Shown here: in pieces, positions 37,546 through 46,582 of the stretch | How the letters are laid out: each line of letters starts with the position of its first letter | How positions within the stretch are numbered: the first letter of the stretch is position 1 | NCBI GenBank assembly: GCA_029266425.1 | Contig: JAQSWY010000003.1 | Location: 1 to 64,000 of the forward strand | DNA from: Xanthobacteraceae bacterium | GTDB lineage: Bacteria > Pseudomonadota > Alphaproteobacteria > Rhizobiales > Xanthobacteraceae | Direction of reading: 5' to 3' | Length of the DNA stretch: 64,000 nucleotides | The notes under the pieces: model-generated | What the model was told of the DNA's origin: nothing | Databases searched by the model: none | What the model saw: the letters and a program-made list of their open reading frames with translations, nothing else | Made by a program: the position numbers and the translations under genes

Positions 37546-38001
37546 ATGCCCATCATAATGCGTCGCTTACTCATACCGGCCGCCTTCTCGGCGTTCCTGG
37601 CCGCCGGCAGCGCCCTCGCCCAGCCCGCCCCCGCGACCGCCCCGCAGCCGCCCGCCAAACCGGCGGAACCCCTGCCGCCCGCCAAGCCGGACGCACCGGA
37701 CGCCGCGCCGGATGAGCCGAGCGTCGATGCCGGCGACAGGGACATGCAGCGCGTGGCGGCGTGCAAGGAGCGCGCGCTTGCCAGGCTGAAACAGCAATCC
37801 CCCGAGATTGACGACATCTTCATCGATGTCGACGGACTCACCATCGCCGACGCCGACGGCAAGCTCGGCGACACCGCGGTGAAGGGGGTATTGATGGGTG
37901 AGGCCTACATACAACGCGACCGTTCCGACCGGGCGAATCGTTTCCTCTGCCTCACGGGTGTGAACGGCGAGGTGCTGTTCACCTTCTTCACCGAGCGATG
38001 A
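37546..38001 (+). CDS. Hypothetical secreted protein with Pro/Ala-rich linker
   Basis: Signal peptide, PAKPAEPLPPAKPDAPDAAPDEP linker, then a small globular domain. Confidence 0.65.
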   Translation: MPIIMRRLLIPAAFSAFLAAGSALAQPAPATAPQPPAKPAEPLPPAKPDAPDAAPDEPSVDAGDRDMQRVAACKERALARLKQQSPEIDDIFIDVDGLTIADADGKLGDTAVKGVLMGEAYIQRDRSDRANRFLCLTGVNGEVLFTFFTER

Positions 38002-38015
38002 GAATGCCGGCTGCC

Positions 38016-38477
38016 TCACTCGGCGGCGGCAACTTGCCTTCCGCCACTTTGCTTCGCCTCGATCTGACTGATCGCATCGACCACCGCGTCGAAGGTGAGC
38101 ATGGTCGAGGCATGGCGCGCCTTGTAGTCGCGCACCGGCTCCAGCACCGCGAGCTCGGCCCAGCGCCCGTCGGGCGGCGCGCCGTTCTCCTTCAACATGC
38201 GACGCATCGTCTCGCGCACCGAGCGCAGCTCGTCCGCGGTCGAGCCGACGACCAGCCCGGCCATGATCGAGGACGACGCCTGCCCGAGCGCGCAGGCGCG
38301 CACTTCGTGGGCGAAATCTGTCACCTTGCCGTCGCGCATCGAGACGTCGACGGTCACTGTGGAGCCGCAAAGCCTGGAATGCGCCGTTGCACTGGCACCG
38401 GGCGCTGCGAGCCGGCCGAGCCGCGGTATGTCCGCCGCCAGCTCGATGATGCGCCTGTTGTAGACTTCGTTCAGCAT
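38016..38477 (-). CDS. IscU/SufU-like iron-sulfur cluster assembly scaffold
   Basis: MLNEVYNRRIIELAADIPRLGRL...HSRLCGSTVTVDVSMRDGKVTDFAHEVRACALGQASSSIM. Confidence 0.88.
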   Translation of the reverse strand: MLNEVYNRRIIELAADIPRLGRLAAPGASATAHSRLCGSTVTVDVSMRDGKVTDFAHEVRACALGQASSSIMAGLVVGSTADELRSVRETMRRMLKENGAPPDGRWAELAVLEPVRDYKARHASTMLTFDAVVDAISQIEAKQSGGRQVAAAE

Positions 38478-38710
38478 GCCGTGATCGTCCCTCCGCGCCC
38501 TGAGTTTCAGCGCGAATATTGCGGGCCTTTGCCAGTCCCCTATATAGGAGAGGCAGTTCGCGGACGAAAGAAGCCGAAAGGCGCCTTCGCGGCGGATAAA
38601 GTCAACGTGCGTGGTCGGGCGGCCGGATGGCGCTGCGGCATGTGCATGGCGATAATAACCGGTGACACCCCGGCGCTCCGGTACAAACGCGCCGTCGAAC
38701 GGAGTTCGTC

Positions 38711-39340
38711 ATGGATGCCGTGCTGAAATCCCTGATGCAGCGTGCCCAGAGCGAGGCGGACGCCAAAAAGCGTCCTTCGCGCGAAGAAGCCGAAGCCGCC
38801 GTGCGTACCCTCATCGCCTGGGCGGGGGACAATCCCGATCGCGAGGGCCTGATCGAGACGCCGAAGCGCGTCGTGCGCGCCTATGAGGAGCTCTATTCCG
38901 GCTATCGCATTCCGGAAGACGCCATCCTCGACCGCACCTTCGGCGAGATCGGCAATTTCGACGACATGGTGCTGGTGCGCGATATCGTCTTCTACTCGCA
39001 CTGCGAGCATCACATGGTTCCGTTCGTCGGCAAGGTGCACATCGGCTATTTCCCGGTGGACCGTGTCGTCGGCCTGTCCAAGATGGCGCGCGTCGTGGAG
39101 CTCTATGCCCGCCGCCTGCAGACGCAGGAGCACTTTACCTCGCAGATCATCACCGCCATCGACGAAACGCTGAAGCCGCGCGGTGTCGCCGTTATGGTCG
39201 AAGCCGAGCACATGTGCATGGCGATGCGCGGCGTGCAGAAGCCCGGCACCTCGACGGTGACGACCCAGTTCACCGGGGTGTTCCGCGACGATCCGCAGGA
39301 ACAGGTGCGCTTCATGAGCATGCTGCGCTTCGGCCGCTGA
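38711..39340 (+). CDS. folE: GTP cyclohydrolase I
   Basis: [67 protein letters not shown]. Confidence 0.97.
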   Translation: MDAVLKSLMQRAQSEADAKKRPSREEAEAAVRTLIAWAGDNPDREGLIETPKRVVRAYEELYSGYRIPEDAILDRTFGEIGNFDDMVLVRDIVFYSHCEHHMVPFVGKVHIGYFPVDRVVGLSKMARVVELYARRLQTQEHFTSQIITAIDETLKPRGVAVMVEAEHMCMAMRGVQKPGTSTVTTQFTGVFRDDPQEQVRFMSMLRFGR

Positions 39341-39356
39341 CGAGGCGACGCGGCCC

Positions 39357-39839
39357 GTGAGCGACAGCCAGCTTTACGCCACTCTCACAGAGAAGGCCGC
39401 GATCGAGGAAGGCGAGCGCCTCGCCCCGAAATTCGACGCGGCCGGCCTCGTCACGGCGGTGACGGTCGACGCCGACAAGGGCGATGTGCTCATGGTCGCG
39501 CATATGGATGCGCAGGCTTTGGCGCTGACCATCGAGACCGGCGAAGCGCACTATTTCAGCCGCTCGCGCGGACGGCTCTGGAAGAAGGGCGAGGAAAGCG
39601 GCCACATTCAGCGTGTGGTCGAGCTCAGCGTCGATTGCGACCAGGACGCCGTGGTGCTCCGCGTCCGCATGGAGGGGCCTGGCGCCGCCTGCCACACCGG
39701 TCACCGCTCCTGCTTCTTCCGCTCGATCCCGCTCGGTGCGCGCCCTTCGCCCGAACTGAAGCTCACCGTCAATGATGCCGGCAAGGTCTTCGATCCGAAC
39801 ACGGTCTATGGAAAGACCGGCGGCAAGCCGCGATTCTAG
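39357..39839 (+). CDS. hisI: Phosphoribosyl-AMP cyclohydrolase
   Basis: VLMVAHMDAQALALTIETGEAHYFSRSRGRLWKKGEESGHIQRVVELSVDCDQDAVVLRV; GTG start. Confidence 0.96.
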   Translation: MSDSQLYATLTEKAAIEEGERLAPKFDAAGLVTAVTVDADKGDVLMVAHMDAQALALTIETGEAHYFSRSRGRLWKKGEESGHIQRVVELSVDCDQDAVVLRVRMEGPGAACHTGHRSCFFRSIPLGARPSPELKLTVNDAGKVFDPNTVYGKTGGKPRF

Positions 39840-39846
39840 TATCATC

Positions 39847-39948
39847 CGTCATCCCGGCCGGGGCGCAGCGGAGAGCCGGGATCGCGTGAAGCCCCGCTCA
39901 TCACCTGCGAGCGATCCCGGATCGGCTTTCGGCCATCCGGGATGACGA
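39847..39948. repeat. REP/RIME-like intergenic repeat
   Basis: CGTCATCCCGGCCGGGGCGCAGCGGAGAGCCGGGATCG...CGATCCCGGATCGGCTTTCGGCCATCCGGGATGACG. Confidence 0.7.
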
Positions 39949-39959
39949 CTTTCCGAATG

Positions 39960-40391
39960 TCACGTCGACATGATGTATTCGCGCATCGTCTGGCTCTCGC
40001 GCTCCATCTCCGCGACGCGGTGCTTCACCACGTCACCGATGGAGATGATGCCGACGAGCCGGCCGTGATCGACCACCGGGATATGACGGAAGCGCCCGCC
40101 GGTCATGAGTTCCATCACCTCCGGAACCGTCTCGGTTCCGTTGGCCGTGATGACCTTCGCCGTCATCACGGTGGTGATGGGATCGTCCAGCCGGCCTGGC
40201 CCGTCCTTGCCGATCACGCGCACCACGTCGCGTTCGGAGAGGATGCCGACCACCTGCCCCGCCGCGTCGGTGACCACCACCGCACCGATGCGATGCTCGG
40301 CAAGCATCTGCACGGCCTCACGCAGGCTCGATTCCGGGCGTATGGTCAGAACGTCATGGCCCTTACCGTCGAGAATGGCACGCACGGTCAT
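39960..40391 (-). CDS. CBS domain-containing protein
   Basis: Two CBS repeats: SLREAVQMLAEHRIGAVVVTDAAGQVVGILSERDVVR and VPEVMELMTGGRFRHIPVVDHGRLVGIISIGDVVKH. Confidence 0.95.
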   Translation of the reverse strand: MTVRAILDGKGHDVLTIRPESSLREAVQMLAEHRIGAVVVTDAAGQVVGILSERDVVRVIGKDGPGRLDDPITTVMTAKVITANGTETVPEVMELMTGGRFRHIPVVDHGRLVGIISIGDVVKHRVAEMERESQTMREYIMST

Positions 40392-40542
40392 GTCTTCCTC
40401 CTTTCCCAATGGCTGCGGTCCTGACATCGGCGGCCGCCTGCTCGTTTTTGGGGATCCGCGCCTTCACGGCGCATGTGGAGGAATGATCCGCCGTTGCGTC
40501 ACCTTGCGCAATAGCGCAGCGGCGAGAACGCGAATTTAGCGC

Positions 40543-41310
40543 TCAATAGCCTTCGCCGCGCGGAAACGGATCGGAGCGCCGCGCCACCGGATCGAACAGC
40601 GGGAACAGCAGCAGGCCGGCGAGGAAACCGCCGATGTGCGCCTGCCAGGCGATGGTGCCCGCCTCCGCGCCCACCGGCGCGCCGAGCCCGAAGGCAAGAT
40701 TGATGGCGAACCACACTGCGACGAAACCGATCACCCTGCGGTCGCGCAGCACCACGGAAAGCGGTGCCGCCGGGCGGCGCACCACCGCCTCGAATCCGTC
40801 CGGCCGCAGGCCCTCGAAGCCGTGGGTGGCGAACACGAAGCGGATCGCCGCTGCCATGCAGCCCGAGATCGCCGCCGAGGCGCCGATCATCGGCACCAGT
40901 TCGTTTGGATGGGTGACGAGGTGCAGCGCCGCGCCCGCCGCCGCGGTGATGGCGAAGAAGGCGAGGAAACGCAGCGGGCCGAAGCGGCGCGCCACCGGGC
41001 TGCCGAAGGCGAGCATCCACAGCAGGTTCACGCCGATATGAGTGAGGTCGCCATGCAGCAGTGCATAGGTCACGAACGTCCAGATATCGGCGCCGATGCC
41101 ACCGGGCAGCACGCCCTCGGCGATGATGGACGGGTCGTAGCGCGCCGGGATGAAGGCGAAGAGCGCCAGCGTCTCGATATCAGCATCCTGCCCCATGAGC
41201 GCCCGCGCCCCATGGATCACGAGCATCAACACGGCCAGTGCGGTGATCACCGCAGGCACGTTGAACAAAGGCTGGCGCCTCAGCGCTGCTGGGTGAACCG
41301 GATCGAGCAC
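40543..41310 (-). CDS. Rhomboid family intramembrane serine protease-like protein
   Basis: FVTYALLHGDLTHIGVNLLWMLAFGSPVARRFG; MIGASAAISGCMAAAIR (GASxA-like); AHIGGFLAGLLLFPLF. Confidence 0.9.
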   Translation of the reverse strand: MLDPVHPAALRRQPLFNVPAVITALAVLMLVIHGARALMGQDADIETLALFAFIPARYDPSIIAEGVLPGGIGADIWTFVTYALLHGDLTHIGVNLLWMLAFGSPVARRFGPLRFLAFFAITAAAGAALHLVTHPNELVPMIGASAAISGCMAAAIRFVFATHGFEGLRPDGFEAVVRRPAAPLSVVLRDRRVIGFVAVWFAINLAFGLGAPVGAEAGTIAWQAHIGGFLAGLLLFPLFDPVARRSDPFPRGEGY

Positions 41311-41379
41311 GGCGGTTCACATAGGCGCGCGGCAGCCCCCCGGCAAGCGGCATCGGGTCGCTGGCCGGCTTGCGCCTGC

Positions 41380-41409
41380 AAAAAGAAAGGGGAGAGCATG
41401 GCTCTCCCC
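41380..41409 (-). terminator. Strong intrinsic terminator (minus strand)
   Basis: Minus strand: GGGGAGAGC-CAT-GCTCTCCCC followed by TTTCTTTTT. Confidence 0.75.
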
Positions 41410-41520
41410 GGTTTGTACGGACCGCGTCCGGCGTCGCCGCCGGCTCCTGTCGCGTGCCGCCTCCCCTTATCCGGGGCGCCGTGATCGAGCACGGCGCCGT
41501 GCAAACAGTGGATGACCGAC
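41380..41520 (-). ncRNA. Candidate structured RNA / attenuator leader upstream of the rhomboid gene
   Basis: Long-range pairing of 41411-41420 with 41497-41506 encloses three hairpins (41428-41443, 41463-41476, 41477-41496), directly followed by the intrinsic terminator on the minus strand. Confidence 0.45.
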
Positions 41521-41841
41521 AAGGTAGGCCATTGGCCTCGCCGCGCCAAGCAAGCGAATCGTCAACCAGCCATTAACCTTAATCGCCACCTGCGGTATCG
41601 GGGGAATGAGCACGCCTGCCAATCTTGTCCGGGAACCGCTGATTGCGGCGAAAATTGGCAGTCGCCGTTACGCCGCGTTAAACTGCCTGTGACTAGCTTT
41701 GCCAGAGCCTTATCCACTCGGGCGAGGTCATCGGGGCGACACTGCGGAGCCCTCGTTTCAACGGGCTGAGGCTTGCTGCGCAAGGGTTGTGATATCCTTG
41801 CGGAACATGCCTCGGGCTTCAGGATAGGTTTTTGCCGCCTC

Positions 41842-42453
41842 ATGATTGAGAGCCCGCGCGCGCTCCTGCTGCCGCTGTCCGACGAGCGCCGTCGCCATCA
41901 GCGCGTGCGGGTCGCACTGCTCGGCCGCTTCATGCTCGAGGATCGGCGGGAATTCCCGTGCCAGACGATCAACATGTCCCCAGGTGGCGTCGCCATCTCC
42001 GCGCCCGTCATTGCCCGCGTCGGTGAGCGGGTGGTCGCCTATCTCGACCATGTCGGGCGCATCGAGGGCGTCGTGGTGCGTCAGTTCGACAGCGGCTTCG
42101 CCGTGTCCATCTGGGCGACCTTGCGCCGGCGCGACAAGCTCGCCGACCAGCTCACCTGGCTTGCCAACCGCCAGCTACTCGGCTTGCCCGAGGATCGCCG
42201 CCACGAGCGGACGACGCCGCGCGACACGCTCTCCACCGTCACCTTCCCGGACGGCACCGAGATCAATTGCCGCGTCATCGACGTCTCGCTCTCGGGCGCC
42301 GCCGTCGCCTCCGACCTGCGCCCGGCGATCGGCACCATCGTGATGCTCGGCAAGACGAAGGGCACCGTGGTCCGCCATATCGAGCAGGGCTTCGCCGTCG
42401 AGTTCGCCCGCGGCGGCGTCGATGAGAGCGACGCCGAGCCGCCGCGCTACTGA
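41842..42453 (+). CDS. Tandem PilZ-domain protein
   Basis: RRRHQRVRVALLGRFMLEDRREFPCQTINMSPGGVAISAP (RxxxR and NxSxxG), second copy RRHERTTPRDTLSTVTFPDGTEINCRVIDVSLSGAAVA. Confidence 0.9.
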   Translation: MIESPRALLLPLSDERRRHQRVRVALLGRFMLEDRREFPCQTINMSPGGVAISAPVIARVGERVVAYLDHVGRIEGVVVRQFDSGFAVSIWATLRRRDKLADQLTWLANRQLLGLPEDRRHERTTPRDTLSTVTFPDGTEINCRVIDVSLSGAAVASDLRPAIGTIVMLGKTKGTVVRHIEQGFAVEFARGGVDESDAEPPRY

Positions 42454-42789
42454 GCGCCCTTCCCCGCGCACGAGAACCCGTCGAAGCTGCTTCATCGTCC
42501 CGTGGCGCTCACGCCAGGGATCCTATCCTCGCTGCCGAGGCGCTCGCGATGCCCCGGAATACCGCGCCGGCTGGTCCGGCGCCTTCCAGGAAGCGCGACC
42601 GAAGGTCGCGTTTGCGGGATCGTGCCAGCCGCCCGAGGCGTAAATCCTTCCTCTCTACAAGTGGTTAACGGCAAGCAAAACAGACGTTAACAATTTCTGT
42701 GGAATGTATGTCCGAATCATCGCTTCAGCTTAGATCGGAATAAAAAGCTTTGTGTCAGTATCCATCCATCGACAGGGGATGGGTACGCG

Positions 42790-43437
42790 ATGATAAAGAG
42801 GCTCGAACGAGCCCTGGTCGCGGCGATGCTGGCAACGGTCTTGGCTTCGAGCCTGGCCGGCACCGCGCGGGCGCAGGCGAATGATCGGTTGGCGATGCTG
42901 ACCGAAGGCACCGGCAACATAACGGCGGGGCGGGCGGCATCGGCACCGGTCGGGTATGTGCAGTTCTGTGCCAAGAACCCGGCGGATTGCGGCCGCGGCA
43001 ACGGCCGTGGCGGCCGCATACAACTCGACGCCGCCGAATATGCGCAGCTGCGCCAGGTCAATGACCAGATCAACGAACGCATCCAGCCGCTGACCGATCT
43101 GGAGCATTATGGCGAGGTCGAGCGCTGGACCTATCCGGATGACGGCTACGGCGACTGCGAGGACTATGTGCTGCTGAAGCGCCGCACATTGATCTCGCTG
43201 GGCTGGCCCGCCGAGACGCTGCTCGTCGCCGTGGTGCGCGACAAGAAGGGCGACGGCCATGCCGTGCTCATGGTCGCCACCGACCATGGCGACCTCGTCC
43301 TGGACAACCAGGAAGCCGAGATCCTACCCTGGTATGAGACCGGCTATCGCTATGTGAAGCGCCAGAAGCAGGGCGACCCGGATGCCTGGGTCTCGCTCGG
43401 CGATATCGGCGCCCCGGCGACCGTCGGGCGGAACTGA
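42790..43437 (+). CDS. Transglutaminase-like cysteine peptidase (BTLCP family, LapG-like)
   Basis: DDGYGDCEDYVLLKRRTLISLGWPAETLLVAVVRDKKGDGHAVLMVATDHGDLVLDN (Cys-His-Asp); signal peptide. Confidence 0.93.
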   Translation: MIKRLERALVAAMLATVLASSLAGTARAQANDRLAMLTEGTGNITAGRAASAPVGYVQFCAKNPADCGRGNGRGGRIQLDAAEYAQLRQVNDQINERIQPLTDLEHYGEVERWTYPDDGYGDCEDYVLLKRRTLISLGWPAETLLVAVVRDKKGDGHAVLMVATDHGDLVLDNQEAEILPWYETGYRYVKRQKQGDPDAWVSLGDIGAPATVGRN

Positions 43438-43487
43438 ACAGGGTTACCGTCCGGTCAACCTATCCCCATCCCCAGACCGGACGCCTC

Positions 43488-43520
43488 AAGCCGGCTCCTC
43501 CCAGGAGCCGGCTTTTTCTT
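43488..43520 (+). terminator. Rho-independent terminator
   Basis: AAGCCGGCTCCT-CCC-AGGAGCCGGCTTTTTCTT directly downstream of the BTLCP gene. Confidence 0.85.
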
Positions 43521-43545
43521 AGGTGAGCCAGGGTTACGGCAAGGA

Positions 43546-44076
43546 TCAGCCGACGGGGACGAGCCCGGCGGCGAAGCGCCGCCAGTTGCGCACATAATGC
43601 GCCGCGGTGCCGTGGATGCGCGCCACCATGGCCTCGTCGAGGGTGCGGATCACCTTGCCCGGCGCGCCCACGATCAGCGAATTGTCGGGGAATTCCTTGC
43701 CCTCGGTGATGAGGGCGCCGGCGCCGACCAGGCTGTTCGCGCCGATCTTCGCGCCGTTCAGCACGGTGGCGCCCATGCCGATCAGGCTGTTCGGTCCGAT
43801 CGTGCAGCCATGCAGCATCGCCTTGTGGCCGATGGTGCAGTCGGCGCCGATTGTCATCGGGTATCCAGGATCGGTGTGCAGCACGCACAATTCCTGGATA
43901 TTGACGCGGGCGCCGAGGTCGATCAGCTCGTTGTCGCCGCGAATGACGGTGCCGAACCAGACGCTCGTCTCGTCGCCGAGCCGCACATTGCCGATTACCG
44001 TGGCGGTCGGCGCGATCCAATGGCGTCCGGCCTCGGGGAATTCGGGCGCCTTGCCGTCGAGCTGGTAGATCGGCAT
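43546..44076 (-). CDS. Gamma carbonic anhydrase family protein
   Basis: Left-handed beta-helix hexapeptides: WIAPTATVIGNVRLGDETSVWFGTVIRGD...TIGHKAMLHGCTIGPNSLIGMGATVLNGAKIG. Confidence 0.94.
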   Translation of the reverse strand: MPIYQLDGKAPEFPEAGRHWIAPTATVIGNVRLGDETSVWFGTVIRGDNELIDLGARVNIQELCVLHTDPGYPMTIGADCTIGHKAMLHGCTIGPNSLIGMGATVLNGAKIGANSLVGAGALITEGKEFPDNSLIVGAPGKVIRTLDEAMVARIHGTAAHYVRNWRRFAAGLVPVG

Positions 44077-44083
44077 GCCGGCC

Positions 44084-44296
44084 TCAATCCTCGAGGTCGG
44101 TGTCGAGAATGGCCATCTGGAAATTGTAGGACAGGTCGCCGTCTTCCTTGTCCTCGAACAGGACGCCGACGAACTCGTCGCCGATATAGACTTCGGCGGA
44201 ATCCTTCTTCTTGGGACGCGCGACGACCTTGATCTGCGCATTGCCGAACAGGCGGCGCATATAGGTCTGGACGCGCTCGAGGTCTTTCTTTTCCAA
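44084..44296 (-). CDS. DUF3126 family protein (probable TTG start)
   Basis: LEKKDLERVQTYMRRLFGNAQIKVVARPKKKDSAEVYIGDEFVGVLFEDKEDGDLSYNFQMAILDTDLED; TTG at 44296 gives a 70-aa protein. Confidence 0.8.
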   Translation of the reverse strand: MEKKDLERVQTYMRRLFGNAQIKVVARPKKKDSAEVYIGDEFVGVLFEDKEDGDLSYNFQMAILDTDLED

Positions 44297-44411
44297 GGCC
44301 GTGCTCCTGCCAGCGTGTGCGAACCGGTCGTGTGAACGACGCCCGCACGCTTGCCACGGCAGCGGCGCGGGCGCAACCGCCCGCGGCCGGCTCATCCCAA
44401 ACGGATGTCGT

Positions 44412-45260
44412 TCAGATCGCGTCGCCGATGAAGGGCAGGTCGAACATCTGGTTCATGGTGCGCGCCGGCTCGGCACAGCCCGCTTCGCCCACCACCTTGG
44501 CCGGCACGCCGGCGACGGTGGAGTTCGGCGGCACCGGCTTCAGCACCACCGAACCGGCGGCAATGCGGGCGCAGCGGCCGACCTCGATATTGCCGAGCAC
44601 CTTGGCGCCGGCGCCGATCAGCACGCCGCGGCGGATCTTCGGATGGCGGTCGCCGGTCTCCTTGCCGGTGCCGCCGAGCGTGACGCCCTGCAGGATCGAG
44701 ACGTCGTCCTCGATCACCGCGGTCTCGCCGACCACGATGCCGGTCGCATGGTCGAAGAAGATGCCGCGGCCGAACGGCGCCGCCGGATTGATGTCGACCT
44801 GGTTCACCGCCGAGGAGCGGCTCTGCAGATAGGCGGCGAAGTCACCCCGCCCGTTCTGCCACAGCCAGTGCGCCAGGCGGTGGGTCTGGATGGCGTGGAA
44901 GCCCTTGTAGTAAAGCACCGGCTCGATCGCCCGCGCGGTGGCGGGGTCGCGATCGCACACCGCCATGATGTCGGCCCGGATGGCGACGCCGAGCGAGGGA
45001 TCGGCCGAGAAGGCGTCGTCGAATGCCTGCCGGATCAGTTCGCCCGGCACGTCCATATGGTCGAGCCGCTGCGAGATGCGGTGCGCCACCGCGCGCTCCA
45101 GCGAATGGTGGTAGAGCACGGTCGCGAAGATGAAGCTGGCAAGCGCCGGCTCGCTGGTCGCGATCTCCTCGGCCTCCGCGCGGATGCGCGACCATACCGG
45201 ATCGAGCTTCTCGACGGAGCGTGCGGCCGTATCGACCAGCTGAAAACTGTTCTGCGCCAT
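44412..45260 (-). CDS. cysE: Serine O-acetyltransferase
   Basis: FQTHRLAHWLW-like QTHRLAHWLWQNGRGDFA; VDINPAAPFGRGIFFDHATGIVVGETAVIEDDVSILQGVTLGGTGKETGDRHPKI. Confidence 0.97.
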   Translation of the reverse strand: MAQNSFQLVDTAARSVEKLDPVWSRIRAEAEEIATSEPALASFIFATVLYHHSLERAVAHRISQRLDHMDVPGELIRQAFDDAFSADPSLGVAIRADIMAVCDRDPATARAIEPVLYYKGFHAIQTHRLAHWLWQNGRGDFAAYLQSRSSAVNQVDINPAAPFGRGIFFDHATGIVVGETAVIEDDVSILQGVTLGGTGKETGDRHPKIRRGVLIGAGAKVLGNIEVGRCARIAAGSVVLKPVPPNSTVAGVPAKVVGEAGCAEPARTMNQMFDLPFIGDAI

Positions 45261-45721
45261 TATGCGATGTCCCGAGCGTTCGGCCTTGTGGCCGGATTTT
45301 GGCGGCTTTTCTAACATAGCTGGGGTGTCGCGCCTATTCCGTCCAGTCCGCGCCGGCCGCGCGCCTCACGCAGCGCGGAACGAAGCGCGGAACGAAGCGT
45401 CGATAAGGCCGGAGACGGCCCGCGGAATCGTCACATGAGATGCCGGAACCGTCACATCAAGGAGCGCTGCCCGCGGGGTTGTGATGTCTGGGGACTGTCC
45501 GCCAAGCCCATCGGCGTCGGGTAGAGTGCCAGACGCATCGGCAGGCAGGTCATCACATCCCGGGGCCGTTGAGCCCGTACTCAGAATGAGGCGGCAGAAG
45601 GAAATACCGACTCCAATCCGAGAGAGCGAGGGGATTCAGTGTATCAGCATCCACCCCTAACATTTTGCGGTACATACATTTTTCGTCACTCTTGAATCTT
45701 TTTCTCAAGAGCCGTTCGGGC

Positions 45722-46474
45722 TCAAGGCCGCGCCTCCAGGAAGTCCAGCACCGCCTGCTTGAACACCTTGTCGCCAACCGCCAGCATGTGGTCGCGGTCA
45801 GGAATGTCGATCGCCTGCGCCCAGGGGATCAGCTCCGCCAGCTGGCGGCCGTCCCCGGCGATCTCGTCCCGGGTGCCGACCGCGATGAGCGTGGGCACGG
45901 CGATGCGCTCCACATCCTCGCGCTCCAGCCGTTGGCGCGTGCCATAGATGCAGGCGGCGAGCGCCTGCCGGTCGCTCTTCGTCTGCTCGGCGAAGGCGCG
46001 GAACATCCGCCCGGTCTCATCGGTGACGTCGCCGAGCGAGGGCGCCAGCAGCGCCTCGGCGATGGTCTCGGGCAGGCCGACACCCTCGACCAGCTTGATG
46101 CCGATGCCGCCGAGGATGAGAGAGCGCACCCGCTCGGGCGCGGCCAGCGCCGCATAGGCGCCGATCCGCCCGCCCATCGAATAGCCCATGAGGTCGGCGC
46201 GCCGAAGCCCGAGATGATCGAGGAGGGCCAGCGCGTCCCCGGCCATCAGGCTCGGATGATAGAGCGCGCGGTCGTAGAGCTTGGCCGAGGCGCCGTGCCC
46301 GCGATTGTCGATGGCGATCACCCGCCGCCCGGCTCGCGTGAGGGTCGAGATCCAGCCGGGGCCGACCCAGTTGATCTCCTTGGTGGAGCCGAAGCCGTGG
46401 ATCAGGAGGATCGGCTCGCCCTCCCCCTCATCGAGGAACGCGAATTCGATGCCGTCGTGCTGGAAGGTGGGCAT
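45722..46474 (-). CDS. Alpha/beta fold hydrolase
   Basis: GEGEPILLIHGFGSTKEINW, RRVIAIDNRGHGASAK, LMGYSMGGRIGAYAAL. Confidence 0.93.
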   Translation of the reverse strand: MPTFQHDGIEFAFLDEGEGEPILLIHGFGSTKEINWVGPGWISTLTRAGRRVIAIDNRGHGASAKLYDRALYHPSLMAGDALALLDHLGLRRADLMGYSMGGRIGAYAALAAPERVRSLILGGIGIKLVEGVGLPETIAEALLAPSLGDVTDETGRMFRAFAEQTKSDRQALAACIYGTRQRLEREDVERIAVPTLIAVGTRDEIAGDGRQLAELIPWAQAIDIPDRDHMLAVGDKVFKQAVLDFLEARP

Positions 46475-46582
46475 GGGTCTCGTGCGGCCGTTGAAAGGAC
46501 GGGGCACGCTAGACAGGCGGGACAACCATGCCAAGCCTCGGAGCTTCATTGCTGATGCGCTGCGGCCGCGCGGCCGCACCGA

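Noticed and set aside
41570-41585. Possible CtrA box (CATTAACCTTAATCG)
   Set aside because: Contains TTAA halves but with 2-bp instead of the expected 7-bp spacing; too weak without experimental data.
45261-45721. Gap downstream of the alpha/beta hydrolase with GCGCGGAACGAA direct repeats, and minus ORF 45553-45777
   Set aside because: ORF has no family resemblance and the repeat is only about two copies; nothing supportable.
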